A stretch of DNA of 64,000 bases from Ochotona curzoniae. Lineage: Eukaryota > Chordata > Mammalia > Lagomorpha > Ochotonidae. The notes beneath the pieces were generated by a model. That model saw nothing but the letters and a program-made list of their open reading frames with translations, did no database searches and had not been told where the DNA came from. The DNA lies in NCBI RefSeq assembly GCF_017591425.1, contig NW_024467104.1:3409001-3473000 (forward strand), given 5' to 3'. Of the stretch, positions 25,401 through 31,482 are shown one piece after another. A program made the position numbers and the translations under genes. Within the stretch, counting starts at the first letter, position 1. The number at the start of each line of letters is the position of its first letter.

Positions 25401-25446
25401 GGAGGGGCCACTTCCGGTCGCGACAGCTCACCTCGTAGCGGAACAT
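1253..25446 (-). CDS. PATL1: PATL1, PAT1 homolog 1, coding exons 1-14 (C-terminal exons lie outside the window)
   Basis: Gene-level entry; exons follow separately. PATL1 links deadenylation to decapping: the family is known to bridge DDX6, the DCP1/DCP2/EDC4 decapping machinery and the LSM1-7 ring, and to help build cytoplasmic P-bodies. The 14 exons give 1730 coding nt (576 codons plus 2 nt) against about 770 residues for the mammalian protein. Seen order: acidic N-terminus (aa 1-45), short conserved acidic/helical stretch (46-115), Pro/Gln-rich low-complexity region (116-345), His/Gln/Arg-rich linker (346-395), conserved middle region (396-507), then the start of the helical C-terminal domain (508-577). 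All donors are GT and all acceptors AG on the minus strand, and phases match across every junction. No frameshift or stop was seen. The start is the ATG in the CpG-rich exon 1, reading MFRYE, as I recall for human PATL1. The remaining C-terminal domain must lie left of position 1. Confidence 0.96.
1585..1665 (+). mobile_element. Short MIR-like fragment
   Basis: ACAATGAAACTGAGGACTGC then AGGTTAAACAATCTGACTGT resembles the MIR core. Intronic. Confidence 0.4.
2071..2130 (-). CDS. PATL1: PATL1 coding exon 13 (aa 508-527)
   Basis: 60 nt, phase 0-0, encoding [20 protein letters not shown]. This basic helix opens the C-terminal helical-repeat domain that in the family binds the LSM1-7 ring and decapping factors. 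Acceptor TTTTTAG, donor GTAAGTTTTG. Confidence 0.95.
2503..2819 (-). mobile_element. CSINE, near full length
   Basis: Tail TTAAAATTTTACTGGAAAGT to head GGCTACTGTGCCAGGCCC. In the intron between PATL1 exons 12 and 13. Confidence 0.9.
2820..3095 (-). mobile_element. Old diverged CSINE
   Basis: TTATTTATTTGAAAGGTAGA tail, then only weak similarity (GGAGCTTGATCCTGAAATC; GATGCTGGCATTCCAAGTGG) to a CSINE head. It directly abuts the younger copy at 2503-2819. Confidence 0.6.
3098..3404 (-). mobile_element. CSINE, full length, older subfamily
   Basis: GA-rich expanded tail side (AGAGAGGCAGAGAGAGAGAG) then GTCTCCCATATGGGTGGTA and a head ending CCACAATACCAGCCCC. Confidence 0.8.
3681..3778 (-). CDS. 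PATL1: PATL1 coding exon 12 (aa 475-507)
   Basis: 98 nt, 33 codons with the split first codon: [20 protein letters not shown] then [13 protein letters not shown]. Acceptor CTTGCAG, donor GTAAGTTTAA. The [18 protein letters not shown] block is a hallmark of metazoan PATL proteins. Confidence 0.96.
3969..4290 (-). mobile_element. CSINE, full length
   Basis: Tail CTAAAGACTTAATTTTTAAT, middle CTTTCCCAGGCCAGAAGCAG, head CTATGCTACCATGCCAGGCT. Between PATL1 exons 11 and 12. Confidence 0.9.
4508..4631 (-). CDS. PATL1: PATL1 coding exon 11 (aa 434-475)
   Basis: 124 nt. Encodes [20 protein letters not shown], then [20 protein letters not shown] and P plus one base of a split codon. Acceptor GTGACAG, donor GTGAGGTCTGG. 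Conserved middle region. Confidence 0.95.
4888..5181 (-). mobile_element. CSINE, older subfamily
   Basis: GGCTTATTTATTTATTTGAA tail; head TATACCACAGAGCCCC. Four CSINEs sit head-to-tail in the same orientation from here to 6180. Confidence 0.75.
5213..5551 (-). mobile_element. CSINE, full length
   Basis: Tail ATTTTATTTTATTTATTTGT, middle CTTTCCCAGGCCACAAGCAG, head GGCTACTGCACTGGGCT. Confidence 0.9.
5574..5880 (-). mobile_element. CSINE, older subfamily
   Basis: TTAAAAGATTTGACAGAATT tail; head CCACTGCTATAACACTAGTT. Diverged. Confidence 0.65.
5882..6180 (-). mobile_element. CSINE, old
   Basis: AACGAAATTACTTGAGAGAC tail; TTCATCCACCGGTTCACTTG body; head CTTGACCACAAGGCTTAACA. Confidence 0.6.
6372..6612 (+). 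mobile_element. CSINE, 5'-truncated
   Basis: Starts inside the tRNA-unrelated body (GTTCATGTCCCAGCTGTTCC), then GGCCTGGGAAAGCAGCAGGG; tail AAAACAAACAAAAAACAAAA. It ends only 24 bp from the donor side of PATL1 exon 10. Confidence 0.8.
6637..6817 (-). CDS. PATL1: PATL1 coding exon 10 (aa 373-433)
   Basis: 181 nt. Encodes [20 protein letters not shown], then [20 protein letters not shown] and [20 protein letters not shown]. This is the start of the conserved middle region of Pat1 proteins (the DPYxxLML...KDW..KIQ..QL block). Acceptor TTCTTCAG, donor GTAAATACC. Confidence 0.96.
7045..7130 (+). mobile_element. Short MIR-like fragment
   Basis: GAAAATGAACTGAGACCAAA then CCTTGTCCAAAGTTATACAC resembles the MIR core; in the PATL1 intron between exons 9 and 10... 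here between exons 10 and 9 on the minus strand. Confidence 0.45.
7213..7452 (-). mobile_element. CSINE with internal deletion
   Basis: Tail ATCTATTTATTTTTATTTGA; the middle GTCTCCCA...CTTTGGGCC part is missing (CTGGAGCC joins CTCAGGTTATAAGCAGG); head CTATGCCACA. Confidence 0.75.
7562..7877 (-). mobile_element. CSINE, full length
   Basis: Tail AATTTTTTTATTGGAAATTC; head GGCTACCATGCTGGGACCC. Confidence 0.9.
7954..8262 (+). mobile_element. CSINE, full length
   Basis: Head GCCCAGCGTGGTAGTCTAGA, tail GCCTTTCAAATAAAAAAGTC. It is convergent with the copy at 7562-7877 and could pair with it as an inverted repeat in the PATL1 transcript. Confidence 0.9.
8578..8935 (+). mobile_element. MLT1/MST-type (MaLR) LTR
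   Basis: Starts with a CCATGGTTTGGACACTTGGT-like 5' end and finishes GTGAGCCTTTGGAAATATAA...GACTCCAATAATG, corresponding to the MaLR 3' end (GAGCC...AATAAAC...GACTAATA). Degenerate; intronic. Confidence 0.6.
9023..9341 (-). mobile_element. CSINE, full length
   Basis: Tail TTAAAAAATACTTATTTATT; head GGCTACTGTGCAGGGCCC. Confidence 0.88.
9352..9480 (-). mobile_element. Old L1 3' UTR fragment
   Basis: GCATACATTTATGAAGTACA followed by GTGTGTTAATCCAATGTACA resembles the antisense L1M 3' UTR also present at 38380. Ends in a T-run at 9471-9480. Confidence 0.45.
9931..10020 (-). CDS. PATL1: PATL1 coding exon 9 (aa 343-373, His/Gln/Arg-rich)
   Basis: 90 nt. Encodes [20 protein letters not shown] then LHQRQQQSR and two bases of a split Asn codon. 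Acceptor TTCTTAG, donor GTAAGTACTG. The basic, His/Gln-rich linker is expected to be RNA- or condensate-associated. Confidence 0.94.
10100..10325 (-). mobile_element. Old CSINE remnant
   Basis: AAATTTTATTGATTTAATTG tail then degenerate GAGGTATGAGCCTGTAACTT and CCAAGCGTTCCAGTCATCAT. About 80 bp downstream of the acceptor side of PATL1 exon 9. Confidence 0.5.
10353..10681 (-). mobile_element. CSINE, full length
   Basis: Tail TTTTAAATGATTTATTTTTA; body GTCCCAAGGCTTTGGGCCAT; head AACCATTGCATTGGTTCT. Confidence 0.88.
10766..11142 (-). mobile_element. CSINE with expanded purine tract
   Basis: Tail TTTAAAGATTTATTTACTTC followed by a GA-rich expansion (10795-10870), then the usual body and a degenerate head. 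Confidence 0.75.
11343..11782 (+). mobile_element. MLT2-type (ERVL) LTR
   Basis: Begins GATTAATTTTATATGTTAAAT and ends with a GCCAATTCTTTAAAA...CACACACCCTGTGTG...GAACTGTGACTGACACA pattern, the known 3' end of MLT2 LTRs. Old and indel-rich; lies in the PATL1 intron between exons 8 and 9. Confidence 0.6.
12220..12434 (-). CDS. PATL1: PATL1 coding exon 8 (aa 272-343)
   Basis: 215 nt, enters in phase 0 and ends with two bases of a split Arg codon. Encodes [20 protein letters not shown], then the Met/Leu/Gln segment around [19 protein letters not shown], and a poly-Pro run ([16 protein letters not shown]). Acceptor CTTATAG, donor GTATACGAA (not a strong consensus). Confidence 0.94.
12646..12735 (-). 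CDS. PATL1: PATL1 coding exon 7 (aa 242-271)
   Basis: 90 nt, 30 codons, phase 0-0: [20 protein letters not shown] then [10 protein letters not shown]. Acceptor TCCTTAG, donor GTAAGCCTG. Part of the proline-rich region. Confidence 0.94.
12880..12906. repeat. AAAT tetranucleotide repeat
   Basis: AACAAATAAATAAATAAAAA, a short A-rich repeat without visible adjoining SINE body. Confidence 0.6.
13135..13236 (-). CDS. PATL1: PATL1 coding exon 6 (aa 208-241)
   Basis: 102 nt, 34 codons, phase 0-0: [20 protein letters not shown] then [14 protein letters not shown]. Acceptor CCAATAG, donor GTACGTCAC. Proline-rich, presumably disordered. Confidence 0.94.
14110..14304 (-). CDS. PATL1: PATL1 coding exon 5 (aa 143-207, Pro/Arg/Ser-rich)
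   Basis: 195 nt, 65 codons, phase 0-0. Begins [18 protein letters not shown] and continues through [20 protein letters not shown] to PSFNQQ. It has several Ser-Pro sites typical of the phosphorylated, disordered PATL1 region. Acceptor CAATTAG, donor GTACCTTTC. Confidence 0.95.
14490..14811 (+). mobile_element. CSINE, full length, young
   Basis: Head GGGGGGCCTGGTGGCATGGC, tail AATAAAAAAAAAATCTTAAA. Few differences from the other young copies; lies upstream of PATL1 exon 5. Confidence 0.92.
15400..15480 (-). CDS. PATL1: PATL1 coding exon 4 (aa 116-142)
   Basis: 81 nt, 27 codons, phase 0 at both ends: [20 protein letters not shown] followed by RGPLLGQ. Acceptor TTATTAG, donor GTAGTAAGC (a weaker +4/+5 context than the other donors). 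Being symmetric (phase 0-0) it could be skipped without a frameshift. Confidence 0.94.
15780..15997 (-). CDS. PATL1: PATL1 coding exon 3 (aa 43-115)
   Basis: 218 nt, acceptor TTGCAG, donor GTAAGTTAC. Encodes [19 protein letters not shown], then [20 protein letters not shown] and [18 protein letters not shown]. Charged and probably helical. The intron before it (15998-23428, 7.4 kb) is the largest in the window and is filled with SINEs. Confidence 0.96.
16187..16500 (+). mobile_element. CSINE, full length
   Basis: Head CAGGGTCTGATGGGATAGCG, tail AATAAATAAATCTTACAAAA plus A-run. Followed directly by another CSINE in the same orientation. Confidence 0.9.
16505..16662 (+). mobile_element. CSINE, 3'-truncated
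   Basis: Head AGGGCCTGGCAGTGTGGCCT, broken off after GATGGCCCAAAGCATTTGAA. It inserted at the A-tail of the preceding copy; loss of the 3' half must be a later deletion. Confidence 0.85.
16953..17274 (-). mobile_element. CSINE, full length
   Basis: Tail AAAGATTTATTTATTTTTAT; head GAGCCATCGCACTGGGCC. Confidence 0.92.
17275..18002. other. PATL1 intron 2 sequence, unassigned
   Basis: No coding exon or clear repeat seen; lies within the 7.4-kb intron between exons 2 and 3. Confidence 0.5.
18003..18240 (-). mobile_element. CSINE, internally deleted, old
   Basis: TTATTGATTTCAAAGTCAGA tail; GCATCTTCTGCT-like middle; GTGAGCAGGGAGCTAGAAC; head CCTGCTATAGCTCT. Confidence 0.65.
18492..18768 (-). mobile_element. 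Old CSINE
   Basis: AAACAAAATTTATTTTCACC tail; AGAGACCCAGGCGCTTGGCA middle; GGTCTCCCAAGCAATGCCTT head. Diverged. Confidence 0.55.
18946..19218 (+). mobile_element. Old CSINE
   Basis: GGTGGGCATTTAGTCTAGAA head and GAGAATTTTCTTTCTGCTTT tail; an older lagomorph subfamily. Confidence 0.55.
19345..19600 (-). mobile_element. Old CSINE
   Basis: GATCTTTCATCTGCTGGTTC near the tail side; AGCTGTGCCACAATGCCAGC head. Confidence 0.6.
19601..20656. other. PATL1 intron 2 sequence, unassigned
   Basis: AT-rich, no recognised repeat apart from a short TATATATATATA run at about 20466. Confidence 0.5.
20657..20967 (-). mobile_element. CSINE, full length
   Basis: Tail TTAAAGATTTATTTATTTTT; head GGCTACCATGCCAGACCC. 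Confidence 0.9.
21215..21350 (-). mobile_element. MIR element
   Basis: Antisense MIR: GCTTCCTCATCTGCTAAAAC, GCTTACCTCACAAGGTGGCT and GTCCCTGGCACAGAATGAGC. Confidence 0.7.
21351..22171. other. PATL1 intron 2 sequence, unassigned
   Basis: No exon or classified repeat seen. Confidence 0.5.
22172..22440 (-). mobile_element. Old CSINE
   Basis: CTGCTTACTTATTTTCATCT tail; ACCCAAGTCCTCGAGCCATT middle; degenerate head ending GTGGCTCCATCTGCCACCGG. Confidence 0.55.
22679..22996 (+). mobile_element. CSINE, full length
   Basis: Head TGGGCCTGGCGCGGAATCCT, poly(A) end at 22981-22993. Near-identical AAGATTTTCTATTAC / AAGATTTTTCTGTCAC on the two sides may be the target duplication. Confidence 0.9.
23429..23540 (-). 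CDS. PATL1: PATL1 coding exon 2 (acidic N-terminus, aa 6-43)
   Basis: 112 nt, acceptor TTTTAG, donor GTAAGTGA. Encodes a strongly acidic segment ([18 protein letters not shown], then [19 protein letters not shown]). In the Pat1 family the conserved acidic N-terminus contacts the DEAD-box helicase DDX6/Dhh1. Ends in phase 1; the split Asp codon is completed in exon 3. Confidence 0.95.
23541..25049. other. PATL1 intron 1, largely unique
   Basis: No SINE was recognised; a MIR-like remnant may lie around 24720-24800. Base composition rises toward the CpG-rich first exon. Confidence 0.5.
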
Positions 25447-25800
25447 TCTTGGGGAGGGGGGGAGGGAGTGGGGAGGGGAGCGGGGGAGGGAGGGAAGAAG
25501 CGCCGACTCCTCGAGCTTCTCCGCGCGCGGGTCCTCCACCGGCTCGCGACCCCTGGCCGCCGCCGTACGCCGGAGCGTGCGTGGGAACGTGCGCAGGCGC
25601 GCCTAGGGAAGGGCGGTCACCTCGACCGGCGTCTGGCGGCGGCGGCTGCGCGGGGACAGATTTGGCGTCCCGCTTCCTAGTCTCCGCGGCGGGAAGGAGG
25701 TTCCGTCGCGAGAGACCGCGCATGCGCCGCCCGTCGAGGGCTTTCGGGCGCTGTGGGTTTACGGCCCCGCCCCCGGGTTTCTCCGCGCCGGCGTAGCGCT
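25050..25800 (-). promoter_or_regulatory. PATL1: CpG-rich promoter and 5' UTR region of PATL1
   Basis: G+C-rich, CpG-dense stretch around coding exon 1, unlike the AT-rich, CpG-poor flanks. A palindromic NRF1-type site (GCGCATGCGC) lies at 25718-25727 and a second NRF1-like motif (TGCGCAGGCGCG) at 25590-25601. An ETS/GABP-type ACTTCCGG is at 25410-25417, just inside intron 1. No TATA box was seen. This fits a housekeeping CpG-island promoter with transcription start(s) probably between 25450 and 25730; the exact start cannot be read from sequence. Long ORFs through this region on both strands look like artefacts of high GC content. Confidence 0.8.
25432..25446 (-). CDS. PATL1: PATL1 coding exon 1 (aa 1-5)
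   Basis: Fifteen coding bases, MFRYE, followed directly by a GTGAGC donor at 25431-25426. It sits inside the CpG-rich promoter region. Very short first coding exons ahead of a 1.9-kb intron are easily missed by ORF scanning; identity rests on in-frame joining to [12 protein letters not shown] in exon 2. Confidence 0.93.
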
Positions 25801-26119
25801 CAGCTTGGAGCCGAGGATGCAGTCACGAGTTTTCCGTCATCGACAGGGCGGAGAAAACCTTAGTAATTGTCCTTAGGGAAGGCTCTGAAGAGTCCCAAGC
25901 CTGGGCTGGGAGACGGGAGAATTCCTGGGATTTCGTTTCCCCACCTCCCACCCGTTTGGGGGCTGCCCGCGGGTCCTCACGTTGCTGACGTGCCGCTGTG
26001 GAAAGGAAGTTTGTGGCCCTCGAAAGGGGTAGAACTCCGCCTCGAGTGGCTCATGGCTCTCTGAATCAACAGCAGGCCGGCGCTGTCATTTATGTGACTC
26101 AGAATGATGACGGGGGTCA

Positions 26120-26205
26120 ATATTTTTTTACATTTTATTATTATTATCATTTTATGATACAGTTCCATAGGCTCCTGGTATTTCCCTTATCCCCTGACGG
26201 GGCCA
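26120..26205 (-). mobile_element. Very short L1 3' end
   Basis: TTTTATGATACAGTTCCATA plus GGCTCCTGGTATTTCCC matches the terminal bases of the L1 at 48630-48680. About 85 bp, extreme 5' truncation, just upstream of the PATL1 promoter. Confidence 0.6.
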
Positions 26206-26624
26206 ATTTTTAAAAAGCCAAAGGCACGAGCGGGGAGCTTCGAGGTCGGGGGATATTTTGAGGCTGCAGGCGCCTAAGGCAGGTGGAGCGGGAGAGCTCG
26301 GTGGCCTGTGAGAGACAGCCTGGGTGACACTATTGACTTAGACGATCCAATCCACAGAAAAGTTTGCGGGTTTATAAAACTTCGGTGTCCTGGTTCTAGA
26401 AGCCTGGTGGCTTGCTTCTCTGGCACCTCCCATAACCATTAAATCCCATTTGAACAAACTGCTCTCTCTCATTTCCCCTGAAGGACTAAACTTGCTCCAT
26501 GAAGAATGAATACGTGAGGGTTTCGCAACCCCTTTCTCTGAGAGTCTTAAAATGCGGCCTCGCCTGGGGATGGTGTCCAGTAAATTCTTTTCATGTTAGT
26601 GTGACTAATCAGAGTTTTAAGTAC

Positions 26625-26762
26625 TGGCAACCTGGGATTTAGAAGTAAATGTTCTTGGCTGTGAGACTTTGGCAAGTTTCTTAGTATCCGTGGCCTTTAG
26701 TTTCTTCGTAAAATAGGTTTCTAGTTATACTTGCCTTAGAGGAGTTGTTCAGTAGCGTCGTG
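26625..26762 (-). mobile_element. MIR element
   Basis: Antisense MIR: GAGACTTTGGCAAGTTTCTT, TCTTCGTAAAATAGG and ACTTGCCTTAGAGGAGTTGT. Confidence 0.6.
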
Positions 26763-26814
26763 ATGGTTCTATTCTTCCTAATGACTGAAGATGGCCTGCT
26801 TTTCTGCTACATGC

Positions 26815-26995
26815 TTTCTATGGATTCTCGAATCATCCCTTGTGCTCACCCCGTGAGGTAGGTACTATTATTTTCTGCATGTTGTAGATGAGGCTCCCCA
26901 GGATTAGAGGCTTAAGTCACTTGCCTCAAGCCACTCAGTGACACTCTGCAAAGCTAGCAGCTGGGGTCCCTCTCTGATTCTAAAATCCTGTCATT
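26815..26995 (+). mobile_element. MIR element
   Basis: CACCCCGTGAGGTAGGTACT, ATGTTGTAGATGAGGCTCCC and CACTTGCCTCAAGCCACTCA match the MIR central core. Confidence 0.75.
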
Positions 26996-27179
26996 GGGCC
27001 AAAGTAGCAAAAGCAAATATTGACTGTAGGCCAGGCCTACGCCTTAAGAGTGAATGATAATTGGTTTTCAAGCATGCATGGAACATTATAAATCTTCATG
27101 TATTAAGTAATAGCAAGTGTCAACAAGGCTTGTGCCGTATGTACCAAGGGGATGGCACACTGTGACTTGCTAGCTGATT

Positions 27180-27615
27180 TTTTAAAAAAGATTTACTTAA
27201 TTGAAAGACAGAGTTTGGGCAGGGGTGAGAAGGGAGATCTTTCATCCACTGGCTCATTTCCTAAAAGGCTCCAGTGCTGGAGTCCGGGCCAGGCAGAAGC
27301 CAAGAGCTGGGAGTGCCATCCAGGTATGTCCTGCACTCGGGTGATCTGCCAGTGCTCTCCCAGGCACAGTGAAAGTGGAGTGGGCTCGGTTCAATGGCTC
27401 ACTGGCTAAATCCTCACCTTGCAAGTGCCGGGATCCCATATGGGCATCAGTTCATGTCCCTGCTGCTGCGCTTCCCTCAGCTCAGCTTTGTGATGGCATT
27501 TGGGGAGTGTATTAGCAGAATCAAGATCTTCATCTCTCCTCTCTGTAAATGTGATCTGCCTTTCCAATATGAATAAGTACACTCAACAGGATGTTGGCAT
27601 CACAGTCAGTGGCTT
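27180..27615 (-). mobile_element. CSINE (older), split by a nested CSINE
   Basis: Tail TTTTTTAAAAAAGATTTACT and body to 27381 (CTCTCCCAGGCACAGTGAAA), then the head side resumes at about 27578 (ACTCAACAGGATGTTGGCAT; CACAGTCAGTGGCTT). Confidence 0.7.
27382..27577 (+). mobile_element. CSINE, internally deleted, nested in the copy at 27180-27615
   Basis: Head GGGCTCGGTTCAATGGCTCA; the middle GGCCTGGGAAAGCAG...CTTGGGACC block is absent; tail CTTTCCAATATGAATAAG. Confidence 0.8.
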
Positions 27616-28148
27616 GAAATGCGCAAGTTCTAGCAAGTTGTCTAGTTTTAAGTGAAGTTGTATTGACGTGTTGCAACCCTCAGTTTTGCGTGTTGCTGTC
27701 TTTGGTTGCTGCATTGTTTACAAAGTCAGAATTGAGTAGTTACAATGGAGACCATGTCTGGTCCTTTACAGAAAGTTTACTGATGTCTAATATTTCAAAC
27801 CATATTTTGAAACCATTATATTAGAAATCAGTAGTCATGATAAGTTAGAAACAAAATTTCTCATTTTCAGAAAAAAAAAATCCGTGAAATAAAACAATGG
27901 GGAGTAGAAAAGTGGGAGATGAATGATGAACTTACTAGCGTATCAACAAATCTTAGGGTAGAGTTCACGCAGCTTAATGTAAGTGAATGATAGAGTAAAT
28001 CCAAAGAAAATCCAAGGAAAGAAGGAAGGCAGAGCAGACACTGAAGCAAGAACACAAGGTCATGGAATCAGCAGAACAGCCGATCCTCACATGTAACACC
28101 TGTCCATGAAGGAGGCTGTGAACTCCTTTAAGAGCATAAAACATATTT

Positions 28149-28446
28149 TTAAAAAAGATTTATTTTATTTTTATTGGAAAGGGGGATATACAGAGAGGAG
28201 AGACAGAGAGGAAGATCTTCCGTCCAATGATTCACTCCCCAGGCGGGCGCAATGGCTGGAGCTTAGCCAATCCAAAGCCAGGAGCCTCTTCCAGGTCTGC
28301 CATGCGGGTACAGGGTCCTAAGGCTTTGGGCTGTCCTCTATTGCTTTCCCAGGCCACAGGCAGGGGGCTGGATGGGAAGCGGTGTCCATATGAGATCCCA
28401 GCTCATGCGAGGCGGGACCTTAACCACTGCGCCATCGTGCTGGGCC
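28149..28446 (-). mobile_element. CSINE, near full length
   Basis: Tail AAAAAAGATTTATTTTATTT; body missing part of the GGAGCAGCC...GAACTGG segment; head CACTGCGCCATCGTGCTGGG. Confidence 0.9.
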
Positions 28447-30142
28447 CGAAAATAAAACATATTTTGAGCTGGACAATAAGCTTATTGTTGAATTGGAAAA
28501 GGTGGAATTTTCCCCCAAAGTGATTCTGTTTTTTTTCCCTTTTTCTGAAGTGATTCTTTAACTGTGAATTATGATACATCTGGAGAGGGTGGCAGAAAGA
28601 GGCTTTCTTAAAGAGGCTTCTGACAGCTGAGTGAGTAAATCAGAGAAATCTACCACTGGCTGTGTTTGGTGTAGTTGGTGTTTTCTGCAGAAGCTCTAAC
28701 TAATCATAGTAGAGTTTACAGACTCTAAAAATTGTTACGAAAAGCATGTATACTGTGAGAGTAGTTTTGGATGTTATTTTCATCAAGTAATAGCACATTT
28801 CAAACTTAACCATGCATCAAGAGAAGAGGACTTAATGAAACACAGATCACTGGGCGCCATTCCCTGTGTTTTGCATCGGCAGGTCTGAAGTTGGACCTGC
28901 GAGTTTGCATTCATAGCAAGTTTCTGTGTGATACTGATGCTGTTGGTTCTGGAACTATGAAAACCCACCTGATCCATGAGTGCTTGAGAGGTTGTGAAGA
29001 GGAAGGAAAAAGTGGTGGGTTGCACAGAGCTGTCATTCCTGTAATGAGAAGAAATATAAGGTAACATTTATGGTGAATTTCACAAATTCTTTTGACAGTT
29101 CTCTCTCAAGAGGTGCGATTTATTTGCTCATTTCTGTCACTGCTTTGACCAAAGATGAATAGAAGAGCAGATGCTAGTGCCAGTTGTGGGTCTGCTTTTT
29201 GAGAGTGATAGCCAAGGTCCATTCAAGATAGCCAGCTGCCTTGCTGAAGAAGACATTGCATGGAAGGACCCAGTACTGCATGGGGAAGGAGAGGACGCTA
29301 GCTAAATCCATCTTCCTAGCGTTGGGCTGTTAAGAAAGGCTAAGAGGCTCCTTGAAACAAAAGGCGGATCTCCCAAGGACCTATCTTTTTTCTTCCTTGG
29401 AAAACTCACTGTAACAAAGAGCACCGCTGCCCGTGTTTGTTACGATGTGTGAGGGTGAAATAGGAATATAGGAGATGTGGGAACTTTTTGTAATTTGGGA
29501 ACTTGTAAATCAAGATATGCCTTGATTTCCGTGTTGGCCTGTACCTACCCTGCATCCCTCTCTCGTTCAGCTCACCGCTGACCGCTGTGCTCACTTGAGT
29601 CATTCCCAGGACATATATTCACAGGCACACTGCAGTATTTATTACACGGAAAAGTGCCCTAAAATTTCAGAGAACATACCAAAAATGATTTATTTCGTAA
29701 GGCTTTTGGGGCTGAGGATCTGAGAATAGCTTGGCTTGGTGAGGGTGTTTCTGAAGGTTGCCGTCCTGATGTTGGCTGAAGTTCCAGCCCTTTGATGGTT
29801 TGGGAGATCTAGACCCGAAATGATTCACTTACCTGGCAATTAGCAACAAGCATCGATTCCTCTGACTGTTGACAGGCACCATCGGGTTCTTGCCACTTGG
29901 CCATCTGCACTGGGCCTCCTGGTTGTGTGTGGGTTGTGTGTGTGAGAGGTACCTTCTCTCAGAGTAATCGGAAGGCAAGGCTAAGATCGCAGCGACTTCT
30001 GTGACCCAGCTGCAGAAGCCACGACTAGTTCTTTTACGTTGTGTTTGTTAGAAATATGTTTTTAAGTGCAGCTTGTATTCACTGGGACAGGAATTGGCCT
30101 TCACCTTGTGAAAGAAGGAATATGAAAGCATGTGTGGACATT
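28447..30142. other. Intergenic stretch, unassigned
   Basis: About 1.7 kb without a recognised gene or repeat; frames are short and show no known domain. Confidence 0.5.
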
Positions 30143-30460
30143 AAAAAAAAATATTTTGTTTCTTTTTTATTTGAATGTCAGATTTACAGAGAGAAGGAGA
30201 GACAGAGGGAAATATCATCTATCCACTAGGTCACTCCCCAAGTGATCGCGATGGCTGGAGCTGAGCTGATCCGAAGCCAGGAGCCCAGAGCCTCTTCCAG
30301 GTCTCTTGTACACGGGTGCAGGGTCCCAAGGCTTTGGGCCATCCTCTACTGCTTTCCCAGGGCACAAGCATGGAGCAACTGGGATATGAAATGGTACCCA
30401 TATGGTATTCCCGTACTTGCATAGTGAGGATTTTAACCACTAGGCTATTGCTCTGGGCCC
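30143..30460 (-). mobile_element. CSINE, full length
   Basis: Tail ATTAAAAAAAAATATTTTGT; head GGCTATTGCTCTGGGCCC. Confidence 0.88.
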
Positions 30461-30545
30461 ATGTGGACTTACATTAAAACTACCATAGCCTACTTGAAAA
30501 TCCAGACTTTTTTTTTTAATCAAGGAAGAGCATCTTTTTTTTTTT

Positions 30546-30871
30546 TTAAGATTTATTTCTTTTTATTGGAAAGGCAGATATTCAGCGAGAAGGAGATACA
30601 GAGAGAAAGATCTTTCGTCTGCTAGTTTACTTCCCAAGTAGCTGCAGTGGCTGGAGCTGAGCCGATCTGAAGCCAGGAGCCAGGAGCTGCCTCTGAATCT
30701 CCTACATGGCTGCAGCATCCCAAGACCCTGGGCTGCCCTCCACTGCTCTCCCAGGTCACAGATAGAGAGCTGGATGGGAAGTGGAACAGCCAGGATACGA
30801 ACCGGCGCCCATATGTGATCCCAGCACATGCAAGGTGAGGACTTTAGCCACTATGCTACAGTGCTAGGCCC
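30546..30871 (-). mobile_element. CSINE, full length
   Basis: Tail TTTTAAGATTTATTTCTTTT; head ATGCTACAGTGCTAGGCCC. Confidence 0.9.
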
Positions 30872-30879
30872 AGACTTTT

Positions 30880-31178
30880 GTTTTTAAAAGATTTATTTAT
30901 TTTTATTTTTTTAAAGATTTATTTATTTTTAATGGAAACTCAGAATTACAGAGAAAGGAGAGACAGAGAAAAAGATCTTTGGTCCACTGGTTCACTCCCC
31001 TAGTGGCCCCAATAGCCCAGATTGAGCTGGTTTGAATCCAGGAGCTTCTGCTTTGTCTCCCATATGGAGTGCAGAGTCCCAAGGCTTTGGGCCATCTTCT
31101 GCTGCTTTCCCAGGCTATAAACAGGGAGCTGGGAGGGAAGCAGAGCAGCCAGGATACTAACTGGTGCTTATATGGGAT
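30880..31178 (-). mobile_element. CSINE, truncated at the head, with doubled tail
   Basis: Two successive AAAGATTTATTTATTTTTA-type tails (30885 and 30912) and a body ending TATATGGGATCCTTGTG. The tRNA-like head is missing. Confidence 0.8.
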
Positions 31179-31180
31179 CC

Positions 31181-31245
31181 TTGTGTGCTCTGTCTCTCTC
31201 CTCCTCTCTCTATATCTGACTTTGCAATAAAAAGAAATTTTTTTA
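31181..31245 (+). mobile_element. CSINE 3' tail fragment
   Basis: CTCTGTCTCTCTCCTCCTCT then ATCTGACTTTGCAATAAAAA: only the last ~60 bp of a forward copy, fused to the reversed truncated copy on its left. Confidence 0.75.
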
Positions 31246-31340
31246 AATCTTTAAAAACAAAAAAAGGATAATAAAAATTCTGTCCCTTTCTTCAGTTTTT
31301 GTAACATTTGGAAAACTTGAGAGCATCAGAAAATTTTATC

Positions 31341-31482
31341 AGGCCTGGTGCAGTAGCCTAGCAGCTGAAGTCCTCGCCTTGATCCCATATGCACCAGGAT
31401 CTCATATGGACACCGGTTCTAATCCCAGCAGCCCCACTTCCCATCCAGCTCCCTGCCTGTGGCCTGGGAAAGCAGGATGGCC
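31341..31482 (+). mobile_element. CSINE 5' half
   Basis: Head AGGCCTGGTGCAGTAGCCTA through GGCCTGGGAAAGCAGGATGG, stopping at ATGGCCCAA. See 31785-31922 for the matching second half. Confidence 0.85.

Noticed and set aside
24907..25539. 210-codon minus-strand frame that includes MFRYE in frame upstream of the donor
   Set aside because: It reads past the exon 1 GT donor into intron 1, and its upstream extension is low-complexity. The real coding part is 25432-25446.
25169..25723. 184-codon minus-strand frame over the PATL1 promoter
   Set aside because: Runs through the CpG-rich 5' region out of frame with MFRYE, is Pro/Arg/Ala-rich as expected from composition, and has no known domain.
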